A stretch of 49,510 nucleotides of DNA, taken from Stenotrophomonas maltophilia. GTDB lineage: Bacteria > Pseudomonadota > Gammaproteobacteria > Xanthomonadales > Xanthomonadaceae. The stretch lies in contig NZ_RAVT01000033.1 in the NCBI RefSeq assembly GCF_013464915.1, forward strand, positions 25,388 through 74,897, given 5' to 3'. Shown in pieces: positions 42,785-49,510 of the stretch. A model generated the notes under the pieces. It was not told the DNA's origin. It saw only the letters and a program-made list of their open reading frames with translations, and ran no database searches. Position 1 is the stretch's first letter. The number at the start of each line of letters is the position of its first letter. Both the position numbers and the translations under genes were made by a program.

Positions 42785-43462
42785 TCAGATCGAGTCGAGC
42801 ATCGAATCGGCGTTGGACGGCACCTTCACCTTGCTCTTCTTGGCGAAGGTCACGGCCGACTTGGTCGAACCGTACAGGCCCTGGATGAAGCCCGGCGATT
42901 CCTTGGCCACCCATGCGCCTGCTGCCAGCTTGCGGCCAACGGTGGCCAGCTGGGTCGCGCCCAGGTTCTTCATGCCGGCGGTGAAGCTGCTGGCTTCGCC
43001 GCCCAGCTTCTGTGCTTCGGCCGCCGAAGACAGCAGCGAGACCAGGCCTTCGGCGTAGTGCTGCTTGGATTCAGCGTTCAGTTCCGGCTGTGCAGCCTGG
43101 CGCTCGTTGATCGCGGCCTGCGCAGCTTCGCTGACCGACACCGACTTCTTCATGGCATCGACGCTGACCGAACCCGACGACAGCGCCTGGCGCTCGGCTT
43201 CCAGCAGCTGCACCTGCTCGGCCAGGCCGAAGGCGCGGGCGAACGAGGTCTGGGCCTGCAGCGAGTGCGACTGCGAGCTGACGAAACGACGCACCAGCGC
43301 TTCCTGCGCGGCTTCGTCCGGAGCAGCGGCGCTGGAGGCGCTGCTGCTGGAGGTACCGGTGGCGGCACCGGCCAGGTCCTTCAGCTTGCCCAGGCCAGCG
43401 TGGGCCGGCATCGACAGGGTGGCAGCAGCGATGGCCACGACAAGAGCGGTATTGCGGATCAT
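42785..43462 (-). CDS. Exported helical protein of unknown function
   Basis: A 225-residue protein with a signal peptide (ALVVAIAAATLSMPAHA, cleavage before GLGKL). A Ser/Ala-rich stretch (SSSSASSAAAP) is followed by a probably long helical region (EAAQEALVRRFVSSQSHSLQAQ...). The C terminus is basic (TFAKKSKVKVPSNADSMLDSI). The start at 43462 has GGAC and GGGAG near; frames upstream are not family-like. It lies 16 bases before the CsgG-like gene and so is probably co-transcribed. No family recognised. Confidence 0.75.
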   Translation of the reverse strand: MIRNTALVVAIAAATLSMPAHAGLGKLKDLAGAATGTSSSSASSAAAPDEAAQEALVRRFVSSQSHSLQAQTSFARAFGLAEQVQLLEAERQALSSGSVSVDAMKKSVSVSEAAQAAINERQAAQPELNAESKQHYAEGLVSLLSSAAEAQKLGGEASSFTAGMKNLGATQLATVGRKLAAGAWVAKESPGFIQGLYGSTKSAVTFAKKSKVKVPSNADSMLDSI

Positions 43463-43499
43463 GGAAGAGTCCTTTGGGAGAGACGGCCGCGAGGCGGCA

Positions 43500-43540
43500 C
43501 GTGGAAACACGGGGGTAGCGCCGGGCCACGCCCGGCGCGG
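43500..43540. repeat. REP-like palindrome between the second and third cluster genes
   Basis: GGGTAGCGCCGGGCC/GGCCCGGCGC-type arms (GCGCCGGGC-CAC-GCCCGGCGC). It divides the cluster and could attenuate or stabilise the mRNA. Confidence 0.55.
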
Positions 43541-43551
43541 TCTGCCAAGGG

Positions 43552-44652
43552 TCAGCGGACCGCCTTGACGTTCAGTTCGTTGATCATCTGCTGGGCGGCC
43601 TTCTCGGCGGCCAGCTGCAGGGCGTTGGTGCGGGCGACGGTTTCATTCGGGCCGGTGCCGGAGAACTGCACCGGGCCCACCGACGACACGGTGCGCGGGA
43701 AGCGACCGGTCACGTCCAGCACCTTGCCGGTGACGGTGACGAACACGCGGGTGTTGCCGCTGGCCGGATCGCGGTCGCGCATGCCGACGTCGAGGGTACC
43801 GACGGCGATGTACGGAATGTTGGCCGCACGGATGCCATTGGCGGTGTCACGCAGGGTGGCGGCAGACAGGTCGTTGCCGGTGCTGAAATCCTTGCGGATG
43901 CGTTCGATGCTCAGCAGGCCGCGTGATTCACCTTCCACGTACTCGGCTTCAACCACTTCGTAGCCGGCAGCGCTGAAGGCACCGGTCATCGCAGTGTTGA
44001 CCTCGGCCGCGTTGGCCACCTTCCAGCTGATGTTGTCGCTGCGCTGGGTGGTGCTGCCGCCGCTGGTGACCGACACCGAACCGTTCTGGTTGATGCTGCC
44101 GTTGGTGCTGACCGAGTTGCCGCGGAAGCTGTCGCCTTCACGGGTGTTCTCGCTGTAGCTGCTGCTGGCGTCGACGCGGCGGTATTCCTTGTCCTGGAAC
44201 GACTGCACGGTGTCCTGCGAGCGTGCCATGAACAGGAAGGTCAGCAGCGAGCGCTGCGCGGCGGTGGCACCGGCCACGGCCGAACCCGCATCCAGCTTGG
44301 TCTGCAGCAGCGTGGTGTTGATCTCGGCGCGGACGGTGACCGTGTAGGTCTTGGCCTTCTTGTCTTCGGTGTCCGACAGCGGCACGGCGCTGAGCACATA
44401 GCGGTCGATCTCGCCGATGAACTCGGCGCGGCGGGCTTCGAACAGGCGCAGCTTGGCCGCACCGGTTTCAGCGATGTACGCCTCCAGTGCATTGACCTTG
44501 GCCTTGTTCAAGGCCTGGGCGCGGGTGTCGGCACTCAGGCGCAGGCCGTAGCTGGCCGAACCGGTACCACGCGAACTCGCGGTCTGCGCAGCGACCGGCG
44601 AGGCCACCACCAGCGCGATGAGGATGAGCAGGATGGTACGCATCAACGACAT
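43552..44652 (-). CDS. Exported protein with SIMPL/FlgT-N-like N-terminal region, function unknown
   Basis: A 366-residue protein with a signal peptide (MRTILLILIALVVASPVAAQ). The mature N terminus RGTGSASYGLRLSADTRAQALNKAKVNALEAYIAE has the G-A-A-x..ARxxALxxAxxxALE form seen in LPP20/FlgT_N-like envelope domains; this is a resemblance, not a firm call. A middle region is rich in Ser/Asn/Gly (NSVSTNGSINQNGSVSVTSGG). The C-terminal part has GTLDVGMRDRDPASGNTRVFVTV and ends NALQLAAEKAAQQMINEL. The ATG at 44652 overlaps the stop of the upstream gene; another ATG follows at 44643. Confidence 0.75.
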   Translation of the reverse strand: MSLMRTILLILIALVVASPVAAQTASSRGTGSASYGLRLSADTRAQALNKAKVNALEAYIAETGAAKLRLFEARRAEFIGEIDRYVLSAVPLSDTEDKKAKTYTVTVRAEINTTLLQTKLDAGSAVAGATAAQRSLLTFLFMARSQDTVQSFQDKEYRRVDASSSYSENTREGDSFRGNSVSTNGSINQNGSVSVTSGGSTTQRSDNISWKVANAAEVNTAMTGAFSAAGYEVVEAEYVEGESRGLLSIERIRKDFSTGNDLSAATLRDTANGIRAANIPYIAVGTLDVGMRDRDPASGNTRVFVTVTGKVLDVTGRFPRTVSSVGPVQFSGTGPNETVARTNALQLAAEKAAQQMINELNVKAVR

Positions 44653-45839
44653 GACTTGATCAACTCCTGGAGGGCTTGGGTCTGCTGCTGCAACGGGCGG
44701 CCGCCCGGCTTCTGTTCGTCCAGCCATGCGCGCGAATCGGCACGCTTGGCGGCGGCGCCGGCGAAGGCATCGAAGCCGGCCAGCAGGGTTTCGTAGCTGG
44801 CCGACCACTGGTCGACCTGCCACTGCGTGACCGGCACCACCTTGGTGGCCCCCTTGCGCAGCGGCTGTTCGAAATAGACCTTGCCGGAGAACGGTTCGGT
44901 CACCTTCGCGGTGAAGAAGGCGCCGAACAGCATCGTCTTCATCGCCGGGGTTTCCTCGATCACGCCGTTCTTCAGCGCATCGACCTGCACGCTGATGACG
45001 TAGTCCGGCTCGGGAATCTTCAGCTGGTAGACCTTGCCGTCGGCAAAGCGCGCGGCCATCGCACCGCCGATCGCCTGGCCCGAAGCCGGCGGCAGCAGGC
45101 CGACGCCGGTGTTGGACGACAGCGTCTTGGACAGCTCATGGGCCAGCGTTGCACGCAGCGGGCCTTCCCACTTCGGGTCCGGCAGCTTGCCGCGTGCCGC
45201 ATCGGACAGCGTCACGCCACCCACCTGCAGGCGGCGCACCGCCGCGTCGGGCAGGCGGGCCTGGGTGAGGCTGGTGGCAAGGACCTGGGACAGGCTGGTG
45301 GCAGCATTGCCGTACAGCAGATCGGCGACGATCGCGTCGATATCGTCGTTGTCCGGACGGTAATCCTGCACGTCGATACGCTGCAGGGTCAGCGGATAGG
45401 ACGCGATCACCTGGCGCTCGCGGAAATCGAAGAACAGCGCCTGCAGGGCCACTTCCACCAGCACCTTGTACTGGTTGCCGATCGGCTCGACCGAGACCAG
45501 TTCGCGGTCCAGCGCCGCGGCCAGCACAGTCGCGCTGGTGGTGCCGTCGAGCATCGCCACCGGCTGGTCGATCAGCTCCAGGTTCGCCGGCGGACGGCGC
45601 TTGAGCGCCTGTGCCAACGTCTGGTTCAGCGGGACAAGGCCGCGCTTTTCCAGCACGGTATGCGCATGCGGCGTGGTCGCCTGCACGGCAGCGGCATCAG
45701 CGGTATAGGCAAAACCGGCCCAGTAGGCCTGCTGCGATTTGTCTGCAGCCTGTGCGGCCATCGGCCATACGGCCAGGCACAGGGCACAGGCAAGCAGGCG
45801 CGCAAAAGCGCGCGATGCGCTCTTCGTCCTTGAATACAT
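44643..45839 (-). CDS. Exported protein of unknown function, first gene of the cluster
   Basis: A 398-residue protein with a signal peptide (RLLACALCLAVWPMAAQA, cleavage before ADKSQQ). The mature part is alpha/beta in look: AYTADAAAVQATTPHAHTVLE, RELVSVEPIGNQYKVLVEVALQALFFDF, QRIDVQDYRPDNDDIDAIVADLL and PEPDYVISVQVDALKNGV. The last part, LLAGFDAFAGAAAKRADS, is helical. No named family recognised. The ATG has AGGAG about eight bases upstream and a TTGTCG-N17-TATGTT promoter. Its stop overlaps the next gene by ten bases. Confidence 0.75.
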   Translation of the reverse strand: MYSRTKSASRAFARLLACALCLAVWPMAAQAADKSQQAYWAGFAYTADAAAVQATTPHAHTVLEKRGLVPLNQTLAQALKRRPPANLELIDQPVAMLDGTTSATVLAAALDRELVSVEPIGNQYKVLVEVALQALFFDFRERQVIASYPLTLQRIDVQDYRPDNDDIDAIVADLLYGNAATSLSQVLATSLTQARLPDAAVRRLQVGGVTLSDAARGKLPDPKWEGPLRATLAHELSKTLSSNTGVGLLPPASGQAIGGAMAARFADGKVYQLKIPEPDYVISVQVDALKNGVIEETPAMKTMLFGAFFTAKVTEPFSGKVYFEQPLRKGATKVVPVTQWQVDQWSASYETLLAGFDAFAGAAAKRADSRAWLDEQKPGGRPLQQQTQALQELIKSCR

Positions 45840-45899
45840 CCAACCGCTCCTCGGTCAATACGCACGGAACGCGGACGCTCATGCGTCCACTGGGCGCGA

Positions 45900-45928
45900 A
45901 ACATAGCCGCTCACGCGCCCGCCGACAA
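45900..45928 (-). promoter_or_regulatory. Sigma70-type promoter of the four-gene envelope cluster
   Basis: On the minus strand TTGTCG (45928-45923) is followed by a 17-base spacer and TATGTT (45905-45900), about 60 bases before the first ATG. A GGACGC-ATGA-GCGTCC hairpin lies in the leader. Confidence 0.5.
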
Positions 45929-45946
45929 GTGCTGCGTTCGTCGCAG

Positions 45947-47209
45947 TTACTCCTGGGGCGGCAGTCCGGCCCGTTGCCGCAGCAGGCCCCGCTCTGCCTG
46001 GTTCTGGCTGAGTCTGGCGGCTTCGGCAAAAGCGTGACGCGCGTCGAGGTCACGCCCCAGCGCCTGTAGTACTTCCCCGCGGACCACCTGCAAAGGGGCA
46101 TAGTCGCGCAGGCGTGCATCCACCAGCAGCGGCTGCAGTTGTGTCCACGCAGCGAACGCGCCCTCGCTGCGCAGCACCGCCACGACCCGGTTCAATGCGA
46201 CAACCGGCGAAGGCATCACCTGCAGCAACCGGGTATAGAGCGAAGCGATACGTGGCCAGTCGGTGGCGTCAGCCCGGCGCGCAGCCGCATGGCATGCAGC
46301 GATGCGCGCCTGCAGCACATAGGGATCGTCGCCGCCACCGGCCGCCAGCGCGCGCGCCAGCACCTGCTGGCCACGCTCGATCTGCAGCCAGTCCCAGCGG
46401 GCTCGGTTCTGCTGGTCCAGCAGCACCGGCGCACCCTGCGCGTCGGTCCGTGCCGCAGCGCGCGAGGCCTGCAGTTCCATCAATGCCAGCAGCCCCAGAA
46501 CCGGCGGCACCGGCAGCCGATGTGCCAGGATGCGTGCCAGCCGCAGCGCCTCCTCGCACAGCGCCGGTCGCATCCAGTCATCGCCGGCGCTGGCCGCATA
46601 GCCTTCGTTGAAGACCAGGTAGATCGCCTCAAGCACTGAAGCCAGCCGCTCGGGCATCGCCTCCGCGCGCGGCACTTCATAGGGCACCTGCTTCTGCGCC
46701 AGGGTGCGCTTGGCGCGCACGATGCGCTGGGCGATGGTCGGTTCGGGCTGCAGGAAGCCACGCGCGATCTCGGTGGTGGTCAGGCCACCGAGCAGGCGCA
46801 GGGTCAGTGCTACCCGCGCATCGGCAGGCAACACCGGATGGCAGGCCACGAACATCAGGCGCAGCAGGTCGTCCCCCAGGTCATCTTCCAGTGCCTGGCT
46901 GTCATCCGGCGCTGGCAGGGGTGCTGGATGCAGTTCCTCACCCCATTGCGCATGCTGCTGCGCCACGCGCTGGTGCTGGCGCAGCACATCGATGGCACGG
47001 TTGCGCGCAGTGGTCATCAGCCAGGCTCCGGGATTGTCCGGGATGCCCTGCTCCGGCCAGCGCTCCAGCGCGGCCAGCCAGGTGTCCTGGGCCAGCTCCT
47101 CGGCACGGCCGACATCGCCCCCGAGCAGCCGCGCCAGGCGCGCGATCAACACCGGCGATTCCATCCGCCAGAGGGTTTCCAGACGCTGCGTCAGTGCGGG
47201 ATCGAGCAT
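45947..47209 (-). CDS. ECF42-type RNA polymerase sigma factor with C-terminal extension
   Basis: A 420-residue sigma factor, twice the usual ECF length. Region 2 spans about 15-85 (AEELAQDTWLAALERWPEQG, NPGAWLMTTARNRAIDVLRQ). Region 4 spans about 115-175 (ALTLRLLGGLTTTEIARGFLQPEPTIAQRIVRAKRTL). A conserved extension of ~240 residues follows (AIYLVFNEGYAAS, EALRLARILAHRLP, AACHAAARRADATDWPRIASLYTRLL) that resembles TPR helices. It lies behind a YCII/DGPF-like gene, two VOC genes and a DUF1428 gene, the typical ECF42 neighbourhood. No anti-sigma factor is visible; the extension probably regulates activity. Confidence 0.9.
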   Translation of the reverse strand: MLDPALTQRLETLWRMESPVLIARLARLLGGDVGRAEELAQDTWLAALERWPEQGIPDNPGAWLMTTARNRAIDVLRQHQRVAQQHAQWGEELHPAPLPAPDDSQALEDDLGDDLLRLMFVACHPVLPADARVALTLRLLGGLTTTEIARGFLQPEPTIAQRIVRAKRTLAQKQVPYEVPRAEAMPERLASVLEAIYLVFNEGYAASAGDDWMRPALCEEALRLARILAHRLPVPPVLGLLALMELQASRAAARTDAQGAPVLLDQQNRARWDWLQIERGQQVLARALAAGGGDDPYVLQARIAACHAAARRADATDWPRIASLYTRLLQVMPSPVVALNRVVAVLRSEGAFAAWTQLQPLLVDARLRDYAPLQVVRGEVLQALGRDLDARHAFAEAARLSQNQAERGLLRQRAGLPPQE

Positions 47210-47254
47210 GCGCCGATCACAGCACGCACGCCCGGCCCGCACAAGCGCCGCAGC

Positions 47255-47611
47255 TCACGCTTCAACTATCGGCTTGAAGCCACCCCAGAACATGCGCTTG
47301 GTATCAAACGGCATGTCCTTCGGGCCCAGCGATGCCAGTCGCGGGTCCGCCATCACTTTCGCGTTGATGCGGTCGCGTGCCGCACGCGAGCGGAACACCA
47401 CGAAGGCGACGATCACCGTTTCACCGGGCCTGGCTTTCACCGCGCGCGGGAACGACGTGCTCTTGCCTGGTTCCACGTCGTCGGCCACGCACTCCATGTA
47501 CTGCAGCGCGCCATGGTCCTTCCAGACCGCGCCGGCCTTGCGGGCAAGGCGGCGGTAGGCCGCCACCTTGTCCTGCGGGCACGGCAGCACGTAAGCATCC
47601 ACGTAAGCCAT
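47255..47611 (-). CDS. DUF1428 family protein
   Basis: A 118-residue dimeric alpha/beta-barrel-type protein. MAYVDAYVLPCPQDKVAAYRR, GALQYMECVADDVEPGKSTSFPRAV, and ETVIVAFVVFRSRAARDRINAKVMADPRL match DUF1428 (YbaA-like). The ATG has GGGAG nine bases upstream. It lies between the VOC gene and the sigma factor gene, same strand, so it belongs to the ECF42 module. Function unknown. Confidence 0.88.
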   Translation of the reverse strand: MAYVDAYVLPCPQDKVAAYRRLARKAGAVWKDHGALQYMECVADDVEPGKSTSFPRAVKARPGETVIVAFVVFRSRAARDRINAKVMADPRLASLGPKDMPFDTKRMFWGGFKPIVEA

Positions 47612-47634
47612 GAGGGTTCTCCCTGCGGCGACCG

Positions 47635-48045
47635 TCAGCCCGGCTCGCCGTCCATGTGTGCGATTTCCCAGAGGTGGCCGTCCAGATCCTGGAAGCCGCG
47701 CTGGTACATGAAGCCGTAATCACGTGCCGGCTGCGGCTCGCTGGCACCGGCGGCCAATGCCTTGTCCACCATCACGTCCACCGCCTTGCGGCTGTCCGCC
47801 GACAGGCAGGTGATCACCTCGGTGTGGCTGTGCGCATCGGCAATCGCCTTGTTGGTGAACTGCTTGAAGAACGGCTGGGTCAGCAGCATCACGAAGATGC
47901 TCTCGCTGATGACCATGCAGGCCGCATCATCGTTGGTGAAGGTCGGATTGAAGCTGTAGCCCAGCGCGGCGAAGAACGCCTTGGATGCGTTCAGATCCTG
48001 CACGGGCAGGTTGACGAAGATCATCTGCGGTTGCGGTGCACTCAT
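47635..48045 (-). CDS. VOC-family (glyoxalase-like) protein
   Basis: A 136-residue VOC fold: MIFVNLPVQDLNASKAFFAALGYSFNPTFTNDDAACMVI opens the first beta-alpha-beta-beta-beta unit. GFMYQRGFQDLDGHLWEIAHMD closes the second, with a His/Glu pair in GHLWE that fits metal binding. The ATG has CAAGGAG upstream. It is part of the ECF42 module. Substrate unknown. Confidence 0.88.
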   Translation of the reverse strand: MSAPQPQMIFVNLPVQDLNASKAFFAALGYSFNPTFTNDDAACMVISESIFVMLLTQPFFKQFTNKAIADAHSHTEVITCLSADSRKAVDVMVDKALAAGASEPQPARDYGFMYQRGFQDLDGHLWEIAHMDGEPG

Positions 48046-48079
48046 CGGTGGAACTCCTTGTGAATGGAAGGAAAGCGGA

Positions 48080-48502
48080 TCAGGGCTGCTTCATGCAGTT
48101 GACCATCCACGGCTTGCCGTAGCGGTCGATCAGCATGCCCCAGCGGTGCGCCCAGAAGGTCTCCGCGATCGGCATCTGCACCTGGCCACCTTCGGCCAGC
48201 GCGGCGAACACGCGCTCGGCTTCCTCGATGCTGTCGACATCGACATTGATGGTGGTCGAGCCGCCCTCGCCACCGCCGGGGCCGTCGGCCGCCATCAGGA
48301 TGGCGGTACCGATTTCCAGCTGGCTGTGCGCGACGTGGTCAAGGGTTTCCGGCGGCATCTCGTTGCAACCCGGCGAGCCATCGGAGGGCGGCATGTCGCG
48401 GTACTTCATTTCCGACGTGACCTGGCCACCGAGTGCCTTGGCGTAGAACGCCATTGCATCGTGGGCCTGGCCGCTGAAGCCGAGGAAGGGAATCAATTTC
48501 AT
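48080..48502 (-). CDS. VOC-family PhnB-like protein
   Basis: A 140-residue PhnB/YjdN-like VOC protein: MKLIPFLGFSGQAHDAMAFYAKALGG, EMPPETLDHVAHSQLEIG, and FWAHRWGMLIDRYGKPWMVN are the family segments. It lacks most metal ligands of true glyoxalases, as PhnB-like members often do. It follows the YCII gene across a short REP-containing gap. Function unknown. Confidence 0.88.
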   Translation of the reverse strand: MKLIPFLGFSGQAHDAMAFYAKALGGQVTSEMKYRDMPPSDGSPGCNEMPPETLDHVAHSQLEIGTAILMAADGPGGGEGGSTTINVDVDSIEEAERVFAALAEGGQVQMPIAETFWAHRWGMLIDRYGKPWMVNCMKQP

Positions 48503-48529
48503 GGCAATGCTCCGTCGTGGGTTTCAGGG

Positions 48530-48560
48530 TGGTAGCGCCGGGCCATGCCCGGCGGGGGAA
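48530..48560. repeat. REP-like palindrome between YCII and VOC genes
   Basis: GGTAGCGCCGGGCC-ATG-CCCGGCGGGG. It is the same core as the unit at 43500 and lies inside the ECF42 module. Confidence 0.55.
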
Positions 48561-48570
48561 ATGGATCGGA

Positions 48571-48984
48571 TCAACCTTCCAGCTGTGCACGCAGACGCTG
48601 TTCCTGCTGCTGTAAGTCGGGGGTGAAGGCTTCACCGAAGTCTTCGGCGGTGATCAGCGGGCGCAGTTCCAGCGTGCCGCCACTGCCGAACGGCGCGCGG
48701 CTGGCCCATTCAACGGCCTCGTCCAGCGAGCGCACGTCCCATAGCCAGAACCCGGCGATCTGCTCGCTGGCGGGGCCGAACGGACCGGCCTCGACCCTGG
48801 GTGCGCCGTTGCCGAAATGAATGCGGCGGCCGCGCTGGGTGGCGTGCAGGCCTTCACCGGCCAGCATGATGCCGGCGGCCACGAGTTGTTCGTTGAAGGC
48901 GCCCATTTCGGACAGTTCCTGTTCGCTGGGCATGCGGCCGGCTTCGGAGTCGGCGTTGGCCTTCACGATCACCATCACTTTCAT
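48571..48984 (-). CDS. YCII/DGPF-domain protein
   Basis: A 137-residue YCII-related protein: MKVMVIVKANADSEAGRMPSE, NEQLVAAGIMLAGEGLHATQRG, then EAGPFGPASEQIAGFWLWDVRSLDEAVEWA. The second half holds the DGPF-like motif as AGPF. YCII/DGPF proteins are the hallmark partners of ECF42 sigma factors. It is the first gene of the module and has a candidate ECF promoter 50-75 bases upstream. Its biochemical role is not established. Confidence 0.88.
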   Translation of the reverse strand: MKVMVIVKANADSEAGRMPSEQELSEMGAFNEQLVAAGIMLAGEGLHATQRGRRIHFGNGAPRVEAGPFGPASEQIAGFWLWDVRSLDEAVEWASRAPFGSGGTLELRPLITAEDFGEAFTPDLQQQEQRLRAQLEG

Positions 48985-49030
48985 TGCAGTCTCCCGTGGG
49001 GACGCGTGGTGCGTGCCCTTCATTGGGTAC

Positions 49031-49057
49031 AACGAACCAGGGGGCTGTGAATCGACA
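49031..49057 (-). promoter_or_regulatory. Candidate ECF42 promoter, TGTCGA-N17-CGTT
   Basis: On the minus strand TGTCGA (49057-49052) is followed by 17 bases and CGTT (49034-49031), about 45 bases before the YCII ATG. I recall TGTCGA as the -35 element proposed for ECF42; this needs checking. Confidence 0.5.
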
Positions 49058-49174
49058 CGTTCTCTGAAAATTATTTCTTCCGTGGGAAGCGCGCCTTCGG
49101 CGGGAGTCGGCGAACGGCGGAGCCGCTCCGTGGTGGGTTGGGTTGGTCGCTGAAAGCTGGGTTCCTGGACTTTG

Positions 49175-49274
49175 CCGGGTGGGTAGACGGGTCGGGGGAC
49201 GCCGTAAACCCGTCCCTGGGGGCTTGGCCGCGGCATCCATGCCGCGGACACCCCCGCCCCGCCTACCCACCCGG
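49175..49274. repeat. Composite palindromic repeat, copy 3
   Basis: The core GACGCCGTAAACCC...GGGGGCTTGGCC and CCGCGGCAT/ATGCCGCGG matches copy 2, but the outer arms are different in sequence (CCGGGTGGGTAG with CTACCCACCCGG) and still pair. GGCCTTTGACAG follows. Confidence 0.8.
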
Positions 49275-49452
49275 CCTTTGACAGTTTCCTGTCACCGTCG
49301 CACACCACGGGAAGATCAAGAGAAAAGGCAGAAGCAAAGGCAACAGCAACGGCGGTTGGCTGGCGGCCTCGGCTTTGCGAGCGAAGCGACCCGCTTTTGC
49401 TCTTGCTTGTGATTTCCCGTGGTGGATCGGCAACCGGAATCTGTCTGGGGCC

Positions 49453-49503
49453 GGGGGGGGGGGGGGGGGGGGGGTTGGGGGGGGGGGGGGGGGGGGGGGG
49501 GGG
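49453..49503. other. Poly-G run at the contig end (probable artefact)
   Basis: About fifty G bases interrupted only by TT. It is unlike anything else in the window and is most simply a no-signal sequencing or assembly artefact. Confidence 0.85.
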
Positions 49504-49510
49504 CGCGCGG

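Larger units (their letters stand above)
48985..49510. other. Gene-free 526-base right edge
   Basis: It contains the YCII promoter, composite palindrome copy 3, a further long inverted repeat (49303-49313 with 49414-49424, CACCACGGGAA/TTCCCGTGGTG) around CAACAGCAAC, and a poly-G run. No gene was seen. Confidence 0.65.

Noticed and set aside
49143..49412. 89-aa plus-strand frame at the right edge
   Set aside because: It lies on repeat copy 3 and its flanks. Similar frames appear on other copies of the same repeat.
49453..49503. Long poly-G run as a possible functional G-quadruplex
   Set aside because: It is at the contig edge, nearly pure G, and unlike the rest of the window. A sequencing or assembly artefact is far more likely.

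Overview
The window looks like chromosomal DNA of a Stenotrophomonas species, most likely the S. maltophilia complex. It is GC-rich, genes are dense, and many starts overlap stops as ATGA or GTGA. Intergenic spaces are full of GTAG-headed palindromes of the type described as SMAG/REP elements in S. maltophilia. Several small families (DUF3247, DUF3297, DUF3016) are typical of Xanthomonadaceae. No rRNA, tRNA, CRISPR array, prophage or insertion sequence was recognised. The last ~55 bases are a poly-G run that looks like a sequencing or assembly artefact at a contig end.

Layout: 0.1-4.3 kb holds a phosphoglycolate-phosphatase-like HAD protein, a LysR regulator with a methyltransferase, a divergent NAD(P)-binding reductase and an atypical metallo-beta-lactamase-fold protein. 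4.5-7.6 kb has dinB (Pol IV) divergent from fabA-fabB (unsaturated fatty acid synthesis). 7.6-10.1 kb is an overlapping minus-strand operon rsmC-rsuA-HAD (16S rRNA modification). 10.2-13.7 kb has small conserved proteins, a soluble hybrid sensor kinase and a DUF3016 protein. 13.8-16.8 kb is a dadA-alr operon with a divergent Lrp-family regulator (alanine catabolism). 16.8-22.2 kb has a poly-Gln protein, msrB, motA-motB and several small conserved proteins around an unusual repeat array. 22.2-26.2 kb has a CPA1 Na+/H+ antiporter and a doxX/DODA-dioxygenase pair divergent from a LysR regulator. 26.3-31.7 kb has a PAS-GGDEF(degenerate)-EAL protein and an M13 lipoprotein peptidase. 31.8-34.9 kb has two overlapping MFS transporters divergent from a TetR repressor, with three matching operator dyads between them. 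35-38.9 kb has an MpaB-type oxygenase, an orphan membrane protein and a LytTR-type two-component pair. 39.1-40.8 kb is an M28 peptidase.

The two most interesting blocks lie at the right. (1) 41.1-45.8 kb is a run of four exported proteins on one strand, including a CsgG-like lipoprotein. It has one recognisable promoter in front and no known name, and it is the best candidate here for an undescribed envelope system. (2) 45.9-49.0 kb is an ECF42-type sigma factor with a long C-terminal extension behind four small genes (YCII/DGPF-like, two VOC proteins, DUF1428). An ECF-like promoter sits in front of the first gene, which suggests an autoregulated module.

Other recurring structure includes three copies of a ~100-bp palindrome with covarying arms, five copies of a GGGGTC...GACCCC hairpin, three TACAATGG core promoters, and SMAG elements whose GTAG head supplies the stop codon of neighbouring genes.
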